From contig AP026548.1 of assembly GCA_026075535.2 (NCBI GenBank), positions 2,542,001 to 2,606,000 of the forward strand: 64,000 nucleotides of DNA, read 5' to 3'. Origin of the DNA: Tricholoma matsutake. Lineage: Eukaryota > Basidiomycota > Agaricomycetes > Agaricales > Tricholomataceae. A program made the position numbers and the translations under genes. The first letter of the stretch is position 1; every line of letters starts with the position of its first letter. The notes beneath the pieces are model-generated. The model worked only from the letters and a program-made list of their open reading frames with translations. It was not told the origin of the DNA and did not search any database. Positions 43,455-55,600 of this stretch are shown piece by piece.

Positions 43455-44426
43455 TGATAGGTCCACTTCATGGATAGAGCTCTGAAACCAATTCCACACA
43501 CCACAGAGACCTTGTATCAAGCTCCCATGACACTCCAAACTCCTCTGAACACCTATGAACATTACAAAACTTCTATGAAGTTTTTTGTAAAACATCAAAT
43601 GATTTCAGACAACTTCATAGCACTTCAAATACACTTGGCCAACATATCCCTATCTTCGGACACTCATGTTTCATCCCTGTACCTCTTGGCAATGCATGGC
43701 AAGCTTATCGAGCACAGGACAACAAGGAAACACACACTTTAGGATGCAATGAGGTGTTTGGTGAGATGTAGGTGATTTATTAGAACAATAAGACAGCTTC
43801 TTTTGGAAACAGAATGATTTCAGGTGCTATCTTTCATATCATTTCTTATTTCCTCAGTGATACAGGTTTATTCATTTAGCCTCATATTCTGCCTCATGTA
43901 CTCCACATGTTTTATTTCCTTTTTAGTACTATGACTTCAAAACTTATATATATATGTACTAGCTACCTAGAAGAACAAGAAAGAGATCGTCTTCACCTCT
44001 CATATATCATCTGACTTAAGAAGTTCAAAACTTGAGTCCAAATCTTTTGTCTTAGCCCTAAGTTCTGTGAACCATCATGAACTTCCTTGAACTTTGTATT
44101 AAACATCTCAAAACTATCACACATTGTCACCATCGTCTATCATCTCTATCGTACATTGTTATCATCCTTTGCCCTCATCATTTGACATCGCCCTTATTTT
44201 CCTAACCTCTCGAAACTACTTTGCATCGCTGTGAACTTCTTCGAACATCTTAGCAAAATGCTTTGTAGCATTTTGCATCACTTCACACAACTTTGCACCT
44301 CATTCACCAACATTTGGTTTATTGCAGTGATATTTAGTACCACCTCTCAACCTTCCTCTAACTTGTGTTATACCATCTGAGACCTACTTGTGGGTTTTGT
44401 TTGGGTTTCCAGGTTGAGTATCATCA
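43455..44426. repeat. Solo LTR B
   Basis: 972 bp, TGATAGGTCCACTTC to GTTGAGTATCATCA, flanked by GCAC on both sides (43451-43454 and 44427-44430). Same family as solo LTR A. It has an ACTTATATATATATGTACTA block near 43936. Confidence 0.7.
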
Positions 44427-44500
44427 GCACATGATAGGGAAATTGATGGTTTTGATTTGATGGGTTATTAATAGAATGATTGGTTGAGAAAGGTGTTTCA

Positions 44501-44889
44501 CACCACAAGTATAGGTGGAATACCTAAGAGAACACAACTGGGGTCCCCTAGGTGTGTATTTGAGGTTTATATATTATGTTACATATATTGTACATTGTTG
44601 CTACCAATGTGCATGTGAAATAAGATTCTCATGCCCCACACATGCAGCATCATGTAGCATCATTCAGCATAATTTGACATAATAGAATAAAAATGAAATT
44701 TTATTAGGTAATGGGGCCATTTCCTAACACACACAAGGTATGAGAATTTTATTCCACACATCAATATGTATGTCCATGTATGTGTGCATCAGTAGCACCA
44801 ATGTACAATATATGTAACATAGTATATAAAATATAGGCCTAGGGGACCTCAGTTGTGTTCTCCTAGGTATTCCACCCATAGTTGTGGTG
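44501..44889. repeat. Long-hairpin miniature element
   Basis: About 389 bp with inverted arms of some 135-150 bp (44501-44635 and about 44745-44889). Arms start CACCACAAGTATAGG and, inverted, CACCACAACTATGGG, and share GGTGGAATACCTA, GAGAACACAACTG and GTCCCCTAGG. The spacer is AT-rich. RNA from it would fold into one long hairpin. It lies inside TIR-3. No coding capacity. Confidence 0.75.
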
Positions 44890-44947
44890 CAAAATGGCTT
44901 TCTTGTAGAGAGAACCTACATGGTCATAAGTGGATGTCACCCTAACA

Positions 44948-45635
44948 CTGCTCTGGTTTGCCTTGTCTTCAGGAATATTGAAGGTTTCTGATCACATGAT
45001 CATGTTGAGATCTACACTGTGAATACACCCTTTGATGTGGTATGCTAATTAGGTTGGATTTCTACAGATCAACATATCCAAAAGGCAAAACCAGCAGGTC
45101 CTCTGCAACTAAGTTATTTGTATCTGAGGATAACTTATTCCTCTTTCCCACATCACTATTGTGACTAAGATGCAATAGTTATCTTATTGGTCATATTTAT
45201 AATTTAAGAGATAAGACAACAAAGAAACTCTGCTGTTAATGCCCCTTAGAATCCAACACTGACACTGTCATTGTGATATGAATTTTCATGCCTGGAATGT
45301 AGAAACTAGACACTAGAATGCTACTCTGTGGCAGATATTAGCTACTTCAGTAATTCTAAACTATATTTTGATGTTGAAATGTCAAAAAATTCTTGATGTG
45401 CTTAAATCTTTATGAAGCTCAAGAGAGCTCAAGCATCTCACAAAATCCAAAAAAGATGACCTCTTGGCACACTTACATAGGAAGGAGATTTCAACTGAGA
45501 AGGAGGGATAGCTGGATAATGTTGTGGACCCTGTTGAGGAAGAAGCCATCAACAACCTCCTAGAAAAGGCTTCAGACTATGAACATGGTCTCGCAAGGCT
45601 TAACTCTATGAAACAACATACCTCCTGCCCTTATC
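44948..45635. other. No recognisable gene; possible old coding remnant beside E5
   Basis: AT-rich sequence. A short plus-strand frame near 45524-45635 (MDPVEEEAINNLLEKASDYE; HGLARLNSMKQHTSCP) appears to continue on the far side of E5 (51390 on, ISKIKG) once E5 is removed, so E5 may have hit an old coding sequence of unknown identity. Confidence 0.3.
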
Positions 45636-45940
45636 TGTTGGAGCAGACTATATATGCTGCACAGGGGAAGAGACTACACGTTCCTTACAACCTACCTGGG
45701 GTTTAGTTAGACTTACAGCTAGGGTTAGCAGAGGTAAGAACACTGTATTCCTACTACGGTACAGGTTCTCCTTATATACATAATATTAAGGATGTCACAT
45801 GACTCAGGAATGTGTTTACCGCATGTATGCGCAGTAAGCGCAGTAACATGCATATGCTGCATGTATCGCCTCATGTATACATGTGTATGCTGCATGTATT
45901 GCCTCATGTATACAGCATGCATCAGGGATTAATTTCAACA
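45636..45940 (-). repeat. E5 3' LTR
   Basis: 305 bp. It contains two copies of a 33-34 bp unit (TGCTGCATGTATYGCCTCAT..., about 45855-45920) and a doubled GCGCAGTAA, possible enhancer-like repeats. Confidence 0.95.
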
Positions 45941-45972
45941 CCCCCCCTCAAACTGTACAGCGCTCTAAGCAG

Positions 45973-48900
45973 CTAAGTTTGAATCTCGAAAGTAATTCCG
46001 AGAGAGTCTCTAAATTTCCTGAATAGGACGGCGCCAAGGTTCTTTGTGAACATGTCAGCCGGATTATCACTTCCAGGAATGAAAATGACTGTGACTTTGT
46101 CATTTTCTATGCATTCGCGGGTGTAGTGGTAGCGAATGTCTATATGTTTGGTCCTTCTTTCCTGAACTGGATTTGATCCAATAAAGATGGATCCTTGATT
46201 ATCAGCGCAGATTGGTACGCGCTTCAGTGTATATCCAAGTTCCTGGAATAAGGACTCTATCCACACTATCTGCCGACAAGTGTTGGAGAGAGCCATGTAT
46301 TCGGCTTCTGTGGATGACAGTGCTACAGTTTTTTGTAAACGGGACTGCCAGCACACAATGCCACTCGCCAGAGTAGCAAAGTAACCCGTTGTAGATCGGC
46401 GCTTGACTGTGTCAGCTGCCCAATCAGAATCTGTGAAGGCCTGTAGCCCCTCGGATTTTTCTCCATCATAGACCATACTGTACTTCTGGGTTCCCACCAG
46501 ATAGCGCATTATGTACATTGCTTTGTCTAGATGTTCTTGGCTAGGATTAGCCGAGAATTGCGACATCTTGATTACCGCGTAAGCGATATCAGGTCGCGTT
46601 CCGAGCATCAGATACAATAAAGATCCGATCACAGACTGATATTTTGATCTAAGCGCCGCGTTTGGCGTCGCTGTGTTCTCCGACGGTTTGTAGCCAGTCG
46701 GGAGCGGAGTGGGGGCAATCTTGGCATTTGTCATCTCGAACCTCTCAAGCACTTTGGCGAGATATTCTGTTTGATCGAGTTTGACTTTTGCAGCGGTCTG
46801 GGTGACACGCATGCCTAAGAATTCCATGACTTTTTCAGTACTACGGCACTCCCAATGCTTCAGGCAAGCATTTTTCTTTTCATCCACAAGTTTCTTGTTC
46901 TTGCCCATGAACAAGCCATCATCAACATAGACTAGCGCAATAACGATGCTGCCTGTCTTAGGATCCTTGTGTATGAAGATGCCGGCATCGGAGCTGGCGC
47001 GCACGAACCCAATGGTGCGCATAAATGCCTCTAGCTCTCTCCACCATGCTAGTGAAGCCTGTTTAAGGCCATACAATGCTCAGCGTAAGCGCATTACTTT
47101 GCACTCTTTACCCTCGAGTTTGAAACCCTCGGGTTGATCCATATAGATCTCCTCATCAAGTTTGCCGTATAAAAATGCGGTTTTTACATCTAGACCGGTC
47201 ATATACATGCCTTCTAGAGACGCAAGGGCAAACATGAGGCGTACGGTCTCATAGCGGACTACTGGTGAGAAAATCTCATCAAAGTCAACACCTTCGACTT
47301 GTGAAAAGCCTTTGGCCACGAGTCTGGCTCGTTTTCTTCCGTCCGATTTCACAGAGAAAACCCATCTATTTTTGATCGTTTTTCGATCATGTGGAAGATC
47401 GACGATGTCATAGACTTGTCGCTTGCGAAGAGCCTCTAACTCTTCACGACAAGCCTGTTTCCACTCAAGTTGCTGCTGCCAGGGTAGGCGCGCAATATCG
47501 CGAAATTGGTTTGGAACTAGGCTTTTTCCGCTTGATGGTGTGACTGCTTTTGACAACAGCCAGCGGATAAGCTCATCTCCACCTTCCTTGGTTATCTTTT
47601 TAATATAACCTGCTTCATCCGGTTCCCCCATTGGGTGATCATGTTCTTGATTATTGGAATCGGGCACACTCTCGTGGGGTGCCAAACTCGGTCCAGCAAC
47701 CGGTTCTTGCTGTTGAGGTCGTGGTCGTGTTCGGTTATGATCCGAATCTTGACCCACAGACTTCTTCCAATATCGATCACGCGCAATGTCTCTCTCTATG
47801 TCAGAGGGGAGTCGCTGTTCTCCATAGGTATTGCTGGGACGGTTTGGGATTTTCCTCTGCCTGCCTGATCGACGGGGCAATTGCTGCCATTCCTGTTGAT
47901 CTTCACGTCTTGGATGAAAGTCCTCAGTGGTAACTGGAGGCGGCGGAGGAGGAGCGTTAGTCGCATCGTCATGCGCCTTTTGCTCGCTTGGTAAATCATC
48001 ATCATCTTCTGATGATGGAGGAAGGGGCAGATTTTGTGGCGGTATAGGGTCATCGCCATCCGTTCCAGATGAGTGGTCGTCATCTTCTGGTTCTGGTGGA
48101 AAATCACCAAGGTCTGTCTTGGCAGGAGTTTTAGCTCCGGGACAGCATGGGAACATTGTTTCATCAAATAGTGCCATAGCACCAATGAATATTGCGCCGT
48201 TTCGTCGCATGAAACGATATGCTTTAATGCCATCTTCTACTCCAAGGTACGTCATTAACTCCGATCGAGGAGACAATGTTGTTGGACGTCTTTCCTTTGG
48301 TAGATAGACATAAGCACCACAACCGAAGACCTTCAGATTGTTTAGATCTGGGCAGACCTTTGTCAGGTCCTCAAAAGGTGTCAGCCATTTCAGGCGCCTT
48401 ATTGGGGTTCGGTTGTATAAATGTGTTGCATGTTCTATGCAAAATTCCCACCATGATTGTGGTAGACAAGCGGTAAATCACAGGGTTTGCGACTTTTCCA
48501 TTATTGTCCTTATAGCGCGCTCTGCGCGCCCGTTCTGTTGATGAACGTGGGGTGCAGACATCTCTATTTTGATGCCTAAATCCTTGAGCTGTTTTTGTAG
48601 CTCACGATCCTTGAACTCCCCCCCTGGATCGACACGCCAGCGCTTGATTGTAGCGCCATATTGGGTCTTAGCCATCACTTGAAATTGTCTAATTGCTGCA
48701 GCAGCGTCAGATTTCTTTCTGAGACATTGGACCCAAATATGTGACGTTTTGTCATCCAGAAATACAATGAAGTATTTATGTTTGTGGTACGATAGTACTG
48801 GGAGTTCCTTTAGGTCGGAATGTATTAATTCAAAGGATTTGTCAGCTCGTGAGTCTGACTCGGGAAAAGATTTTGAGGTCATTTTCCCTTCTGCACACCC

Positions 48901-50835
48901 TGGACATATAATTTTGTCTTTAGGAATAATTAAATTCCTTGGGAATTTTATGGTGCTTTTAGGCATTTTCCCTAGCGCCTCTTTGGATGGGTGTCCAAGT
49001 CGCCTATGCCAAGTCAAGTAGTCAGCGACATAAATGGTCGCGACATTAACCTTTTTGGTGCTCAATATATGAGTCCGAGCCCAATAGATCGTGTCATTCC
49101 TCCTTAGAGGGACACAATGCATGATTGGGTTTCCATGCTCGATGAATGAAATGTATGCGGAGGAACCACGCACATCACTTCCGTCTTGTAAAAAGACCCC
49201 CATTGACATCAATCGAGTATTAATGTCGGGTATGTAGTAGACGGGGTATAGTCGCGTTTCACGCGTCTCTGACTTCCCATTACATACTACCTGGTGCCTA
49301 ATGAAGACTGCTCCTTTTCCTACTATATGAGTAGTACCAGTGGCCGTTTGGACCAAGGTAGAGTCCTTTCTTGGTAAAGGCTCATAAGAAGCGAAATCTT
49401 TCATTTCACCAGTGAAGTGTTTTGATGCGCCTGAATCCATGATCCAGTCGGCACCTTTCTTACAATCTCCCTTTGCACACATAGCACATATATTAAGATC
49501 TACATAATTCCATGATACATTTAATAGCGGTAAAATTTCACATGAAAAGTTCGCTGTATTCATAGGAATTTTAATCTTAGTGCTTGTGGCAGGGAAAAGG
49601 ACTGACCTGTCATCATACGCCCCTGTGTCAAGGGGTTCATCGACGAGCATTTTGTCGACGGCTTTCCACACTTCCTCGTCAGTTACTGGAGGTTCGGATC
49701 CGAGGGAGACGGTATCGTCTTCTACCTCCTCGATCGTTGCCTCGGTTTCTGGCTCTATCCTCCTTCTCTTACCTTCTCGCACCGTAATGTGCTCTTCCAG
49801 CGGTCGCAGGTTTTTCGCGCTGCGCGGAAGTTGCATGCGCTCGAGGGTGTCTCGAGCTTGCTGGTATTCGGTGTAAACCGAGCGAGAAGAGGAGGCCGCG
49901 CCCATGTATGCCTGTGCAGGCGGTCGGCGGTGAGGATCCCTTGTGGGAGTGTGTTCGCGTCGCTCGATGCGCTGTATGAGCGGCATCGGCGGTATGATGG
50001 TCCCATTACCATTTATGGTGGTAAAGGCGTTGGAGGCGAGGTGGGTATGTTTCTCTTTTGGCTTCTCCTCCTTAGTCTTTCTGTCCCCACGTCGTCCACA
50101 TTTTCGGGACGAGTCTCCGTTGCTGTTTTGCCCTTCTTTGGGCTGCCATTTGGGGTTTCCCCCCTTGCGCTTAACAGCGGAAAGTTTGTTGGCCTGAGGC
50201 TGGCCAGCGGGCTTTCCAACTGCTGTGCGCCTTGAGGCTTCAGCAACAATGGAGTCCTTGACATGTTTAAATGTCAAGGCGCTAGTGGCGCTCGTGTTAA
50301 GGACCGTTGCAGACAATGAGTCATACTCACGCGGCATCGCAGCAAGTAGAATCATCGCCTGTACTAGCTCAGGGATGGCGACGTTAGCAGCCGTGAGGCG
50401 CTCAAATTTGTCTGCCATTCTTGCAATCTCCGGTGCGGGGTTCGCAGCCGGGATTTTGATTGTTATTGCGGACCTAAAGTCCGAAAAGACTTGGGAGGGG
50501 CCGTCCACACCATAATTGGTGCGGATGAGATCCCACACCTCCTCAGCAGTGTCCTTTGTGTTGGCACGCTGCCGAATGGAGGGGGCCAGGCAGAGCACTA
50601 GGCTACCAATAGCCTGGTCATTTTTGTTGCTCCAGGTCTGGAGCTTGGCATTAGCATCCGCTACCAAGGTAGCGTTCGTCGCCGTCAAGGGAGGCACTGG
50701 GGGTGGTTTTTGCTCCGCCCCGCTAGTTATTTGCCAGAGGCCCTGAGACCTGAGCCACGCCTTCATTGAGTCGGCCCATAAGATGTAATTTGATCCGTTG
50801 AAAGTTTGAACGAGTTTTTCAAGAGTTGAAGACAT
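45973..50835 (-). pseudogene. E5 Copia gag-pol, one frame with two nonsense codons
   Basis: An ATG at 50868 is in frame, but MSSTLEKLVQTFNGSNYILW at 50835 is the likelier start by family pattern. Gag (WSNKNDQAIGSLVLCLAPSI) has a basic C-rich segment (SRKCGRRGDRK) in place of a clear CCHC. Protease is WIMDSGASKHFTG (about 49443). Then TWHRRLGHPS, CPGCAEGKMTS and integrase with HSDLKEL, RVDPGGEF and QQNGRAERA (D, D, E). A TGA at 48478-48480 follows MEKSQTL. RT: RLVAKGFSQVEGVDFDEIFS, YVDDGLF (about 46930). A TGA at 47077-47079 precedes ALYGLKQAS. RNase H: LSSTEAEYMALSN, ADNQGSIF, HIDIRYHY. Both stops stand where arginine is expected, so CGA to TGA. All three segments share one frame. Confidence 0.92.
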
Positions 50836-51072
50836 GATTCTGTGGTGGCAGCTGTTAAAAGCGCTCAATCAGTCTTTTTACTCAATAAAACACGTTTAAC
50901 GTTTTCAGGAGAAAACACTCCTTCAGAGTGGTTAACCCTAGTCAACCTAGGTTTTATATGCAGCTCGCAGGGAGTGCAATGCAGCTCACGAAGAGCGCAA
51001 GGTTATAATTTGGAGACGATGAAGTCAACGTCGTTCGCAGCTAATTAAAGCGCGTTCGCGACGTGCCCAGCA

Positions 51073-51084
51073 GGGCCCATAACC
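51073..51084 (-). other. E5 primer-binding site
   Basis: Directly inside the 5' LTR the minus strand reads GGTTATGGGCCC. This complements the anticodon region of eukaryotic initiator tRNA-Met (GGGCCCATAACC), the half-tRNA priming known from Drosophila copia. Confidence 0.75.
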
Positions 51085-51389
51085 TGTTGGAGCAGACTAT
51101 ATACGCTGCACAGGGGAAGAGACTACACGTTCCTTACAACCTACCTGGGGTTTAGTTAGACTTACAGCTAGGGTTAGCAGAGGTAAGAACACTGTATTCC
51201 TACTACAGTACAGGTTCTCCTTATATACATAATATTAAGGATGTCACATGACTCGGGAATGTGTTTACCGCATGTATGCGCAGTAAGCGCAGTAACATGC
51301 ATATGCTGCATGTATCGCCTCATGTATACATGTGTATGCTGCATGTATTGCCTCATGTATACAGCATGCATCAGGGATTAATTTCAACA
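51085..51389 (-). repeat. E5 5' LTR
   Basis: 305 bp, near-identical to the 3' LTR. It is followed by TTATC. Confidence 0.95.
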
Positions 51390-51660
51390 TTATCTACATC
51401 AGCAAAATCAAGGGTCAACTTATTTAGCTTATTTAGCTTAGAGTCCAATTAAGGAAATTAAGCCTTATTAAGGAAAATGAGTACAATTTTTTCCTTAGAA
51501 TTGATGACCAGTCAACCAGATATAATCTACTAAGTGGATAAGTGACATTTCAGCAAATAAAGGCTGTAAGGAGCTTGCAAGTCCTTAAGGCCCTAAGGAC
51601 TGCTTGACTTATGCTCAAAATTCCTTTTTTAAGTCCCTCTCAGCATTTCCCAAAAGTAGA

Positions 51661-52690
51661 AATTCATGTGTTCATCATGCAACCACAGGTTGATGACCTG
51701 GCAGATGTGGCTGATGATGATGACATGTACTGTCAATGCCACCGCTGCTGTCCTCCCTCTTTCCTCCCTCTACTACCACCACCGGTTTGTCAACATCCAC
51801 ACTCAATACCCACAGCTGCAGCCTTGCCAGCACATGATGGAAATGGGCCACATTGCATGAAAAACAGGCACAGACGATGTCTATCATCATCTGGGCCCCA
51901 GGTATGTTTTTTTCTTTTCCTGTTTTTTTTTTTTTGGTTTCAACTAAGATATGTTTTAATAATTTATAGGTTCTAACAGTATTATAACGATACAATGATA
52001 CAAAAATGAAGCACCCATGCCTGATGACCATGGAACCAACCCAGGCCACCACTGTGAGCCCCTACTCACAGGGTGGTTATGGGGAGTAGTGACCACTGCC
52101 ACAGAAGCAACCCCAACTGCTCACGGGGTGGGAACAGGGAGCAACTGGGATAGTGAGACAGCTATGATGACGACAAGCAGCCAATGACACACCTACAACA
52201 GGGACATGGGTGAAAGATGACAAGAAGACAGAAACAGAAAAATCACACCACCATGACCATGACCACCACAACACCCCCAACTGCCACCACAAGCAAGTGC
52301 TCATGGGGTGGAAACAGGGAGCAACCAGGACAGATGGGGATGATGGGGAGATGACAATGAGGGAGAAAACAGAAAAAGGCCAAAGTGATGTCATCGACAT
52401 CTCTTGGGCCATAGGTATGTTTTCTTTTCTTTTCCCATTTTGTGTTCTTGTTACTAACAAAGTTTTTTAGATACATACTTGCAATTTTGACTATGATGAC
52501 AACTACTGGCCCCACCTGATCCACCCCCTACCACTGCTGCTGGGTGGCAAGGACCACCAATGACAAGGGAGGATGCCAACAATGGACAACCCAGCAACAG
52601 GGACATGTAAGCAAACAGGTGCAGGCGGTGGGGGAAGGTAACACAAGAAGTAGCAAACTCATGCAACCCCCCAGCCTCAGCTGAGCAAAA
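51661..52690 (+). mobile_element. Tandem copies (G and H) of the hAT-like element family interior
   Basis: Two successive modules, about 513 bp apart, each with a hairpin ending in GGGCC, then CAG or TAG and an intron-like segment: 51902-51969 (GTATGT, TTTATAG) and 52415-52470 (GTATGT, TTACTAAC, TTTTTTAG). Each is followed or preceded by the GCTCA(C/T)GGGGTGG palindrome half and GGAACAGGGAGCAAC words (52110-52150, 52290-52335). The TAGGG ends seen in TIR-1 are not found. The region 51390-51660 before it has no feature I can name. Confidence 0.55.
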
Positions 52691-55600
52691 ATGTTTTATC
52701 TGTAATGGAAACTACCCTCACCATTTAGGAATCATGAACTGTCCAGAGACTCGGAATATTATCAATGAAGGCCTAGTGATGTACAATCCGCATGGACACC
52801 TAGTACATCCTGACAGATCGGAACTCCCCAGAAATACAGGTGGAGCCAGTGGTATGGCCAAATACTTAAGGGATGAACACATCAACGAAGGATCCTCAAG
52901 CAAGGGTAAGGCCCGAGATGTTCCTCCTCATTTTGCTCAGGTTGCAGGTGTACAATATGATGGGCTTGATCTACTGAATTGTGACACCTATGCCATCTCC
53001 TCAACATTGACTTGGCCAATCTGCTACCCTGCTACCCAGTCTCAAAAGGAACCATTATATGAACCATATCCAGCTAAGAAGCCTGAACAAAAACAGAAAC
53101 AGGCCCCAATCCTCCCTCCTCCTCCAAAATGAGCACCCAATTTTCTGCCACTACCTGTACAGCCCCCAAAAGCTGTGAAACCATTGACGTCACCCAAACC
53201 TCAGCCCAGACCAGTTCCTACAGCACCAACACCACCGCCTCCTCAGCCACCCTATCAAAATACAGCCAATGCATGGAAGGAAAAGAAAAACACGCTGAAG
53301 AAGACGGATCAACCAGATGTTGAAATGCAAGACACGTCAAAGTCCAAGGGCAGCTACTATTTCACATTGACAATCCAGGAAATGGCTGATGGTGATGCAA
53401 TTCAGTCTTGTATCCTTGATATGATTATTACTTTAACATTACGTGATGTTATAGGCATCTCAACAGACTTACAGAAAAGGTTCCCAAACCTGACCAAGAC
53501 CTGTCAGGAATATACTCAGAAGACAGCTACTATGGTGCAAGCTATGGGGTTGTGCAAAGCAGATTGTTGTTACCAATTAGAGGATGAGTCAGACTGTGAT
53601 ACCAATACTAATGAATACCAGGAGACAGCAGCAACAATGTCAAGACTGCAGTTTTTGTATGGGACCCATGAAAATGTTGAGGATATCCTACAGCATTACA
53701 CATCTGCAGTTTCATTAAAGGCTGCCCCACTCTTTGCGATGGACCGATGGCTACTGGCCGATTCAAAGGATCCATGGCTGGACAAAATCCTATGTTCATG
53801 GTTGACACAGGTTCAGAGCTAAATCTCATGTGGGCTGAATTCTATCGGAGAACATCACTCCCACTTGACAATGATGGTGCTTGATGGTCTTTGAAAGGTA
53901 TCAATGGCCCAGCTGTCCCATTATTAGGTTGCATTCGAGATTCACCAATCAGCATCGGTGGCCACACTTTCAAGCATCATTTTTTTGTTTCGTCTGAAGG
54001 AGCTGGAAAACAGAAAATCATACTTGGGCAGCCGTGGATGCTATGGTATGCTGCTGACATCTCATATAGCTGTTCTGAGGGTGTTCAGTTACATCTATGG
54101 GCAAATGGTGAGCGACATTGCACTAACCACAACCATTGCATACCCCCAACATTATCAATCCAGTTGTGCCCTACAGACTCACCTCAAAATGCTGATCACC
54201 TAGTTTTACAGACACAAGTGCATTGAGCAACGATTGAAGAAGTTTCCAATGATGATGTGGAAAACTAGTGATGGGTGCACAGCCTAAACCTCACAAGATG
54301 GAGGGTGCCCCCATTCTGATTGTTGGGCATATGATTTCTTGCCTTGCTGGTTCTGCTATTTATGATGAAGATATTGTTGACCAATCAAAGTTAATCTTGC
54401 CCCCAGACACATATGACTCGTTACTTTGCATAGCTATTTATGCCGCGCTTGCTCAGACTTCCCCAATTGCGACATCTTGGACAACTCGTGCTCTTGCTCC
54501 TCCGCCATGATTCTCAAATGCTGTTAAGCGCAAATACAAACCAGTCAACAGAAAGGTCCACCCAGTTCCATCATACATGCCAGACCCTGCTGGTCAAGAA
54601 TTTAAACCAATCAAAATTCCTTATTTACCTTTGTTACCCCTCGACCCACCAACATATGCAGAATTTGAACCCACAGCCCAACTTATGCAAGAACAACTGG
54701 ACAAGATCCTACACAGTGTTCCCAAGAATTTTCTGTCTTCTCGAGAACTTGATTTACTGATTTTTGTGCTACGAACTCGAAATAAGGCATTGGCCTTCAA
54801 AGATAAAGAACATGGTATGTTCTCCCAAGAATATTATCCTGACTACAAGATCCCTGTAATAGAACATACACCATGGTTTCTACCACCAATGCGAGTCCCC
54901 AAGGTGATCAAAGCTGACGTACGCTGAATTCTTGAAGAACAGAAAGCAGCTGGCAAGTATGAGGTATTGGCAGCATCCTACAGATCCCCGATCTTTGCAG
55001 TGGCCAAGAAGGATGACAACATCTGCCTCATTGCAGATGTTCAGGAGCTCAACAAAGTTATGATCAGAGACTCTGCTCTACTGCCCCAAATAGATGACTT
55101 TGCTGAGGGATTTGTAGGTCGTCAGATTTATGGTTTATTTGATCTATTTGCAGGTTATGATGGTCATGTCTTGGCAGTCAAATCATGCCCTCTTACCATG
55201 CTAAGTACATTAATTGGCCCACTTTGACTGAAATGTCTACTACAGGGTGCAACAAAGTCGGTGCCAGAATTCTGCAAATGTACTAACCATTGTTTGTCTA
55301 AGGAAATCCCCAACAATGCCGACGTCTTCATAGATGACATGGGAGCCAAGGAACCATTCAGCAATTACAACAACAAGGAGGTTGCTCCTGGAATCTGAAG
55401 GTTTGTTTATGAATTTGCCACTAAGGTTGATCAAATTTTAGTTCGGATGATATACACTGGCATCACTGCATCTGGGAAGAAGTTGGTCTTGGCTGTTTCC
55501 CATCTACACATCATGGGTACTGAAGTCTCCAAGGATGGCTGGCATCTGGCCCATGGCATCATCTCAAAGGTAGAAAACTGGCTGGATTTGGAATCAGCCT

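Larger units (their letters stand above)
43378..44947. mobile_element. TIR-3: small inverted-repeat element carrying two later insertions
   Basis: Left end TGTTAGGGTGACACCCACT; right end, inverted, TGTTAGGGTGACATCCACTT. A second internal inverted pair, TTCTTGTAGAGAGAACCT, lies near 43420-43438 and 44904-44921. Removing solo LTR B and the hairpin element inside leaves only about 200 bp, i.e. a miniature element. A target duplication was not identified. Confidence 0.5.
45636..51389 (-). mobile_element. E5: young Ty1/Copia LTR retrotransposon
   Basis: 5754 bp, 305-bp LTRs (TGTTG...CAACA ends), perfect 5-bp duplication TTATC (45631-45635 and 51390-51394). The LTRs differ at three positions by my reading, all CpG versus TpG/CpA. 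One continuous minus-strand gag-pol frame is broken only by two TGA codons. A primer site fitting initiator tRNA-Met and a purine tract (AGGGGGGG, 45941-45948) are in place. Confidence 0.95.

Noticed and set aside
31205..44426. Solo LTRs A and B as the two LTRs of the E4 Gypsy element
   Set aside because: They carry different 4-bp flanks (CCGC and GCAC), A lies inside a transposon that itself interrupts E4, and B lies inside TIR-3. Each is an independent insertion.
47423..48307. Plus-strand frames inside E5
   Set aside because: They are antisense shadows of the Copia polyprotein, which has RT, protease, integrase and RNase H motifs in one frame.
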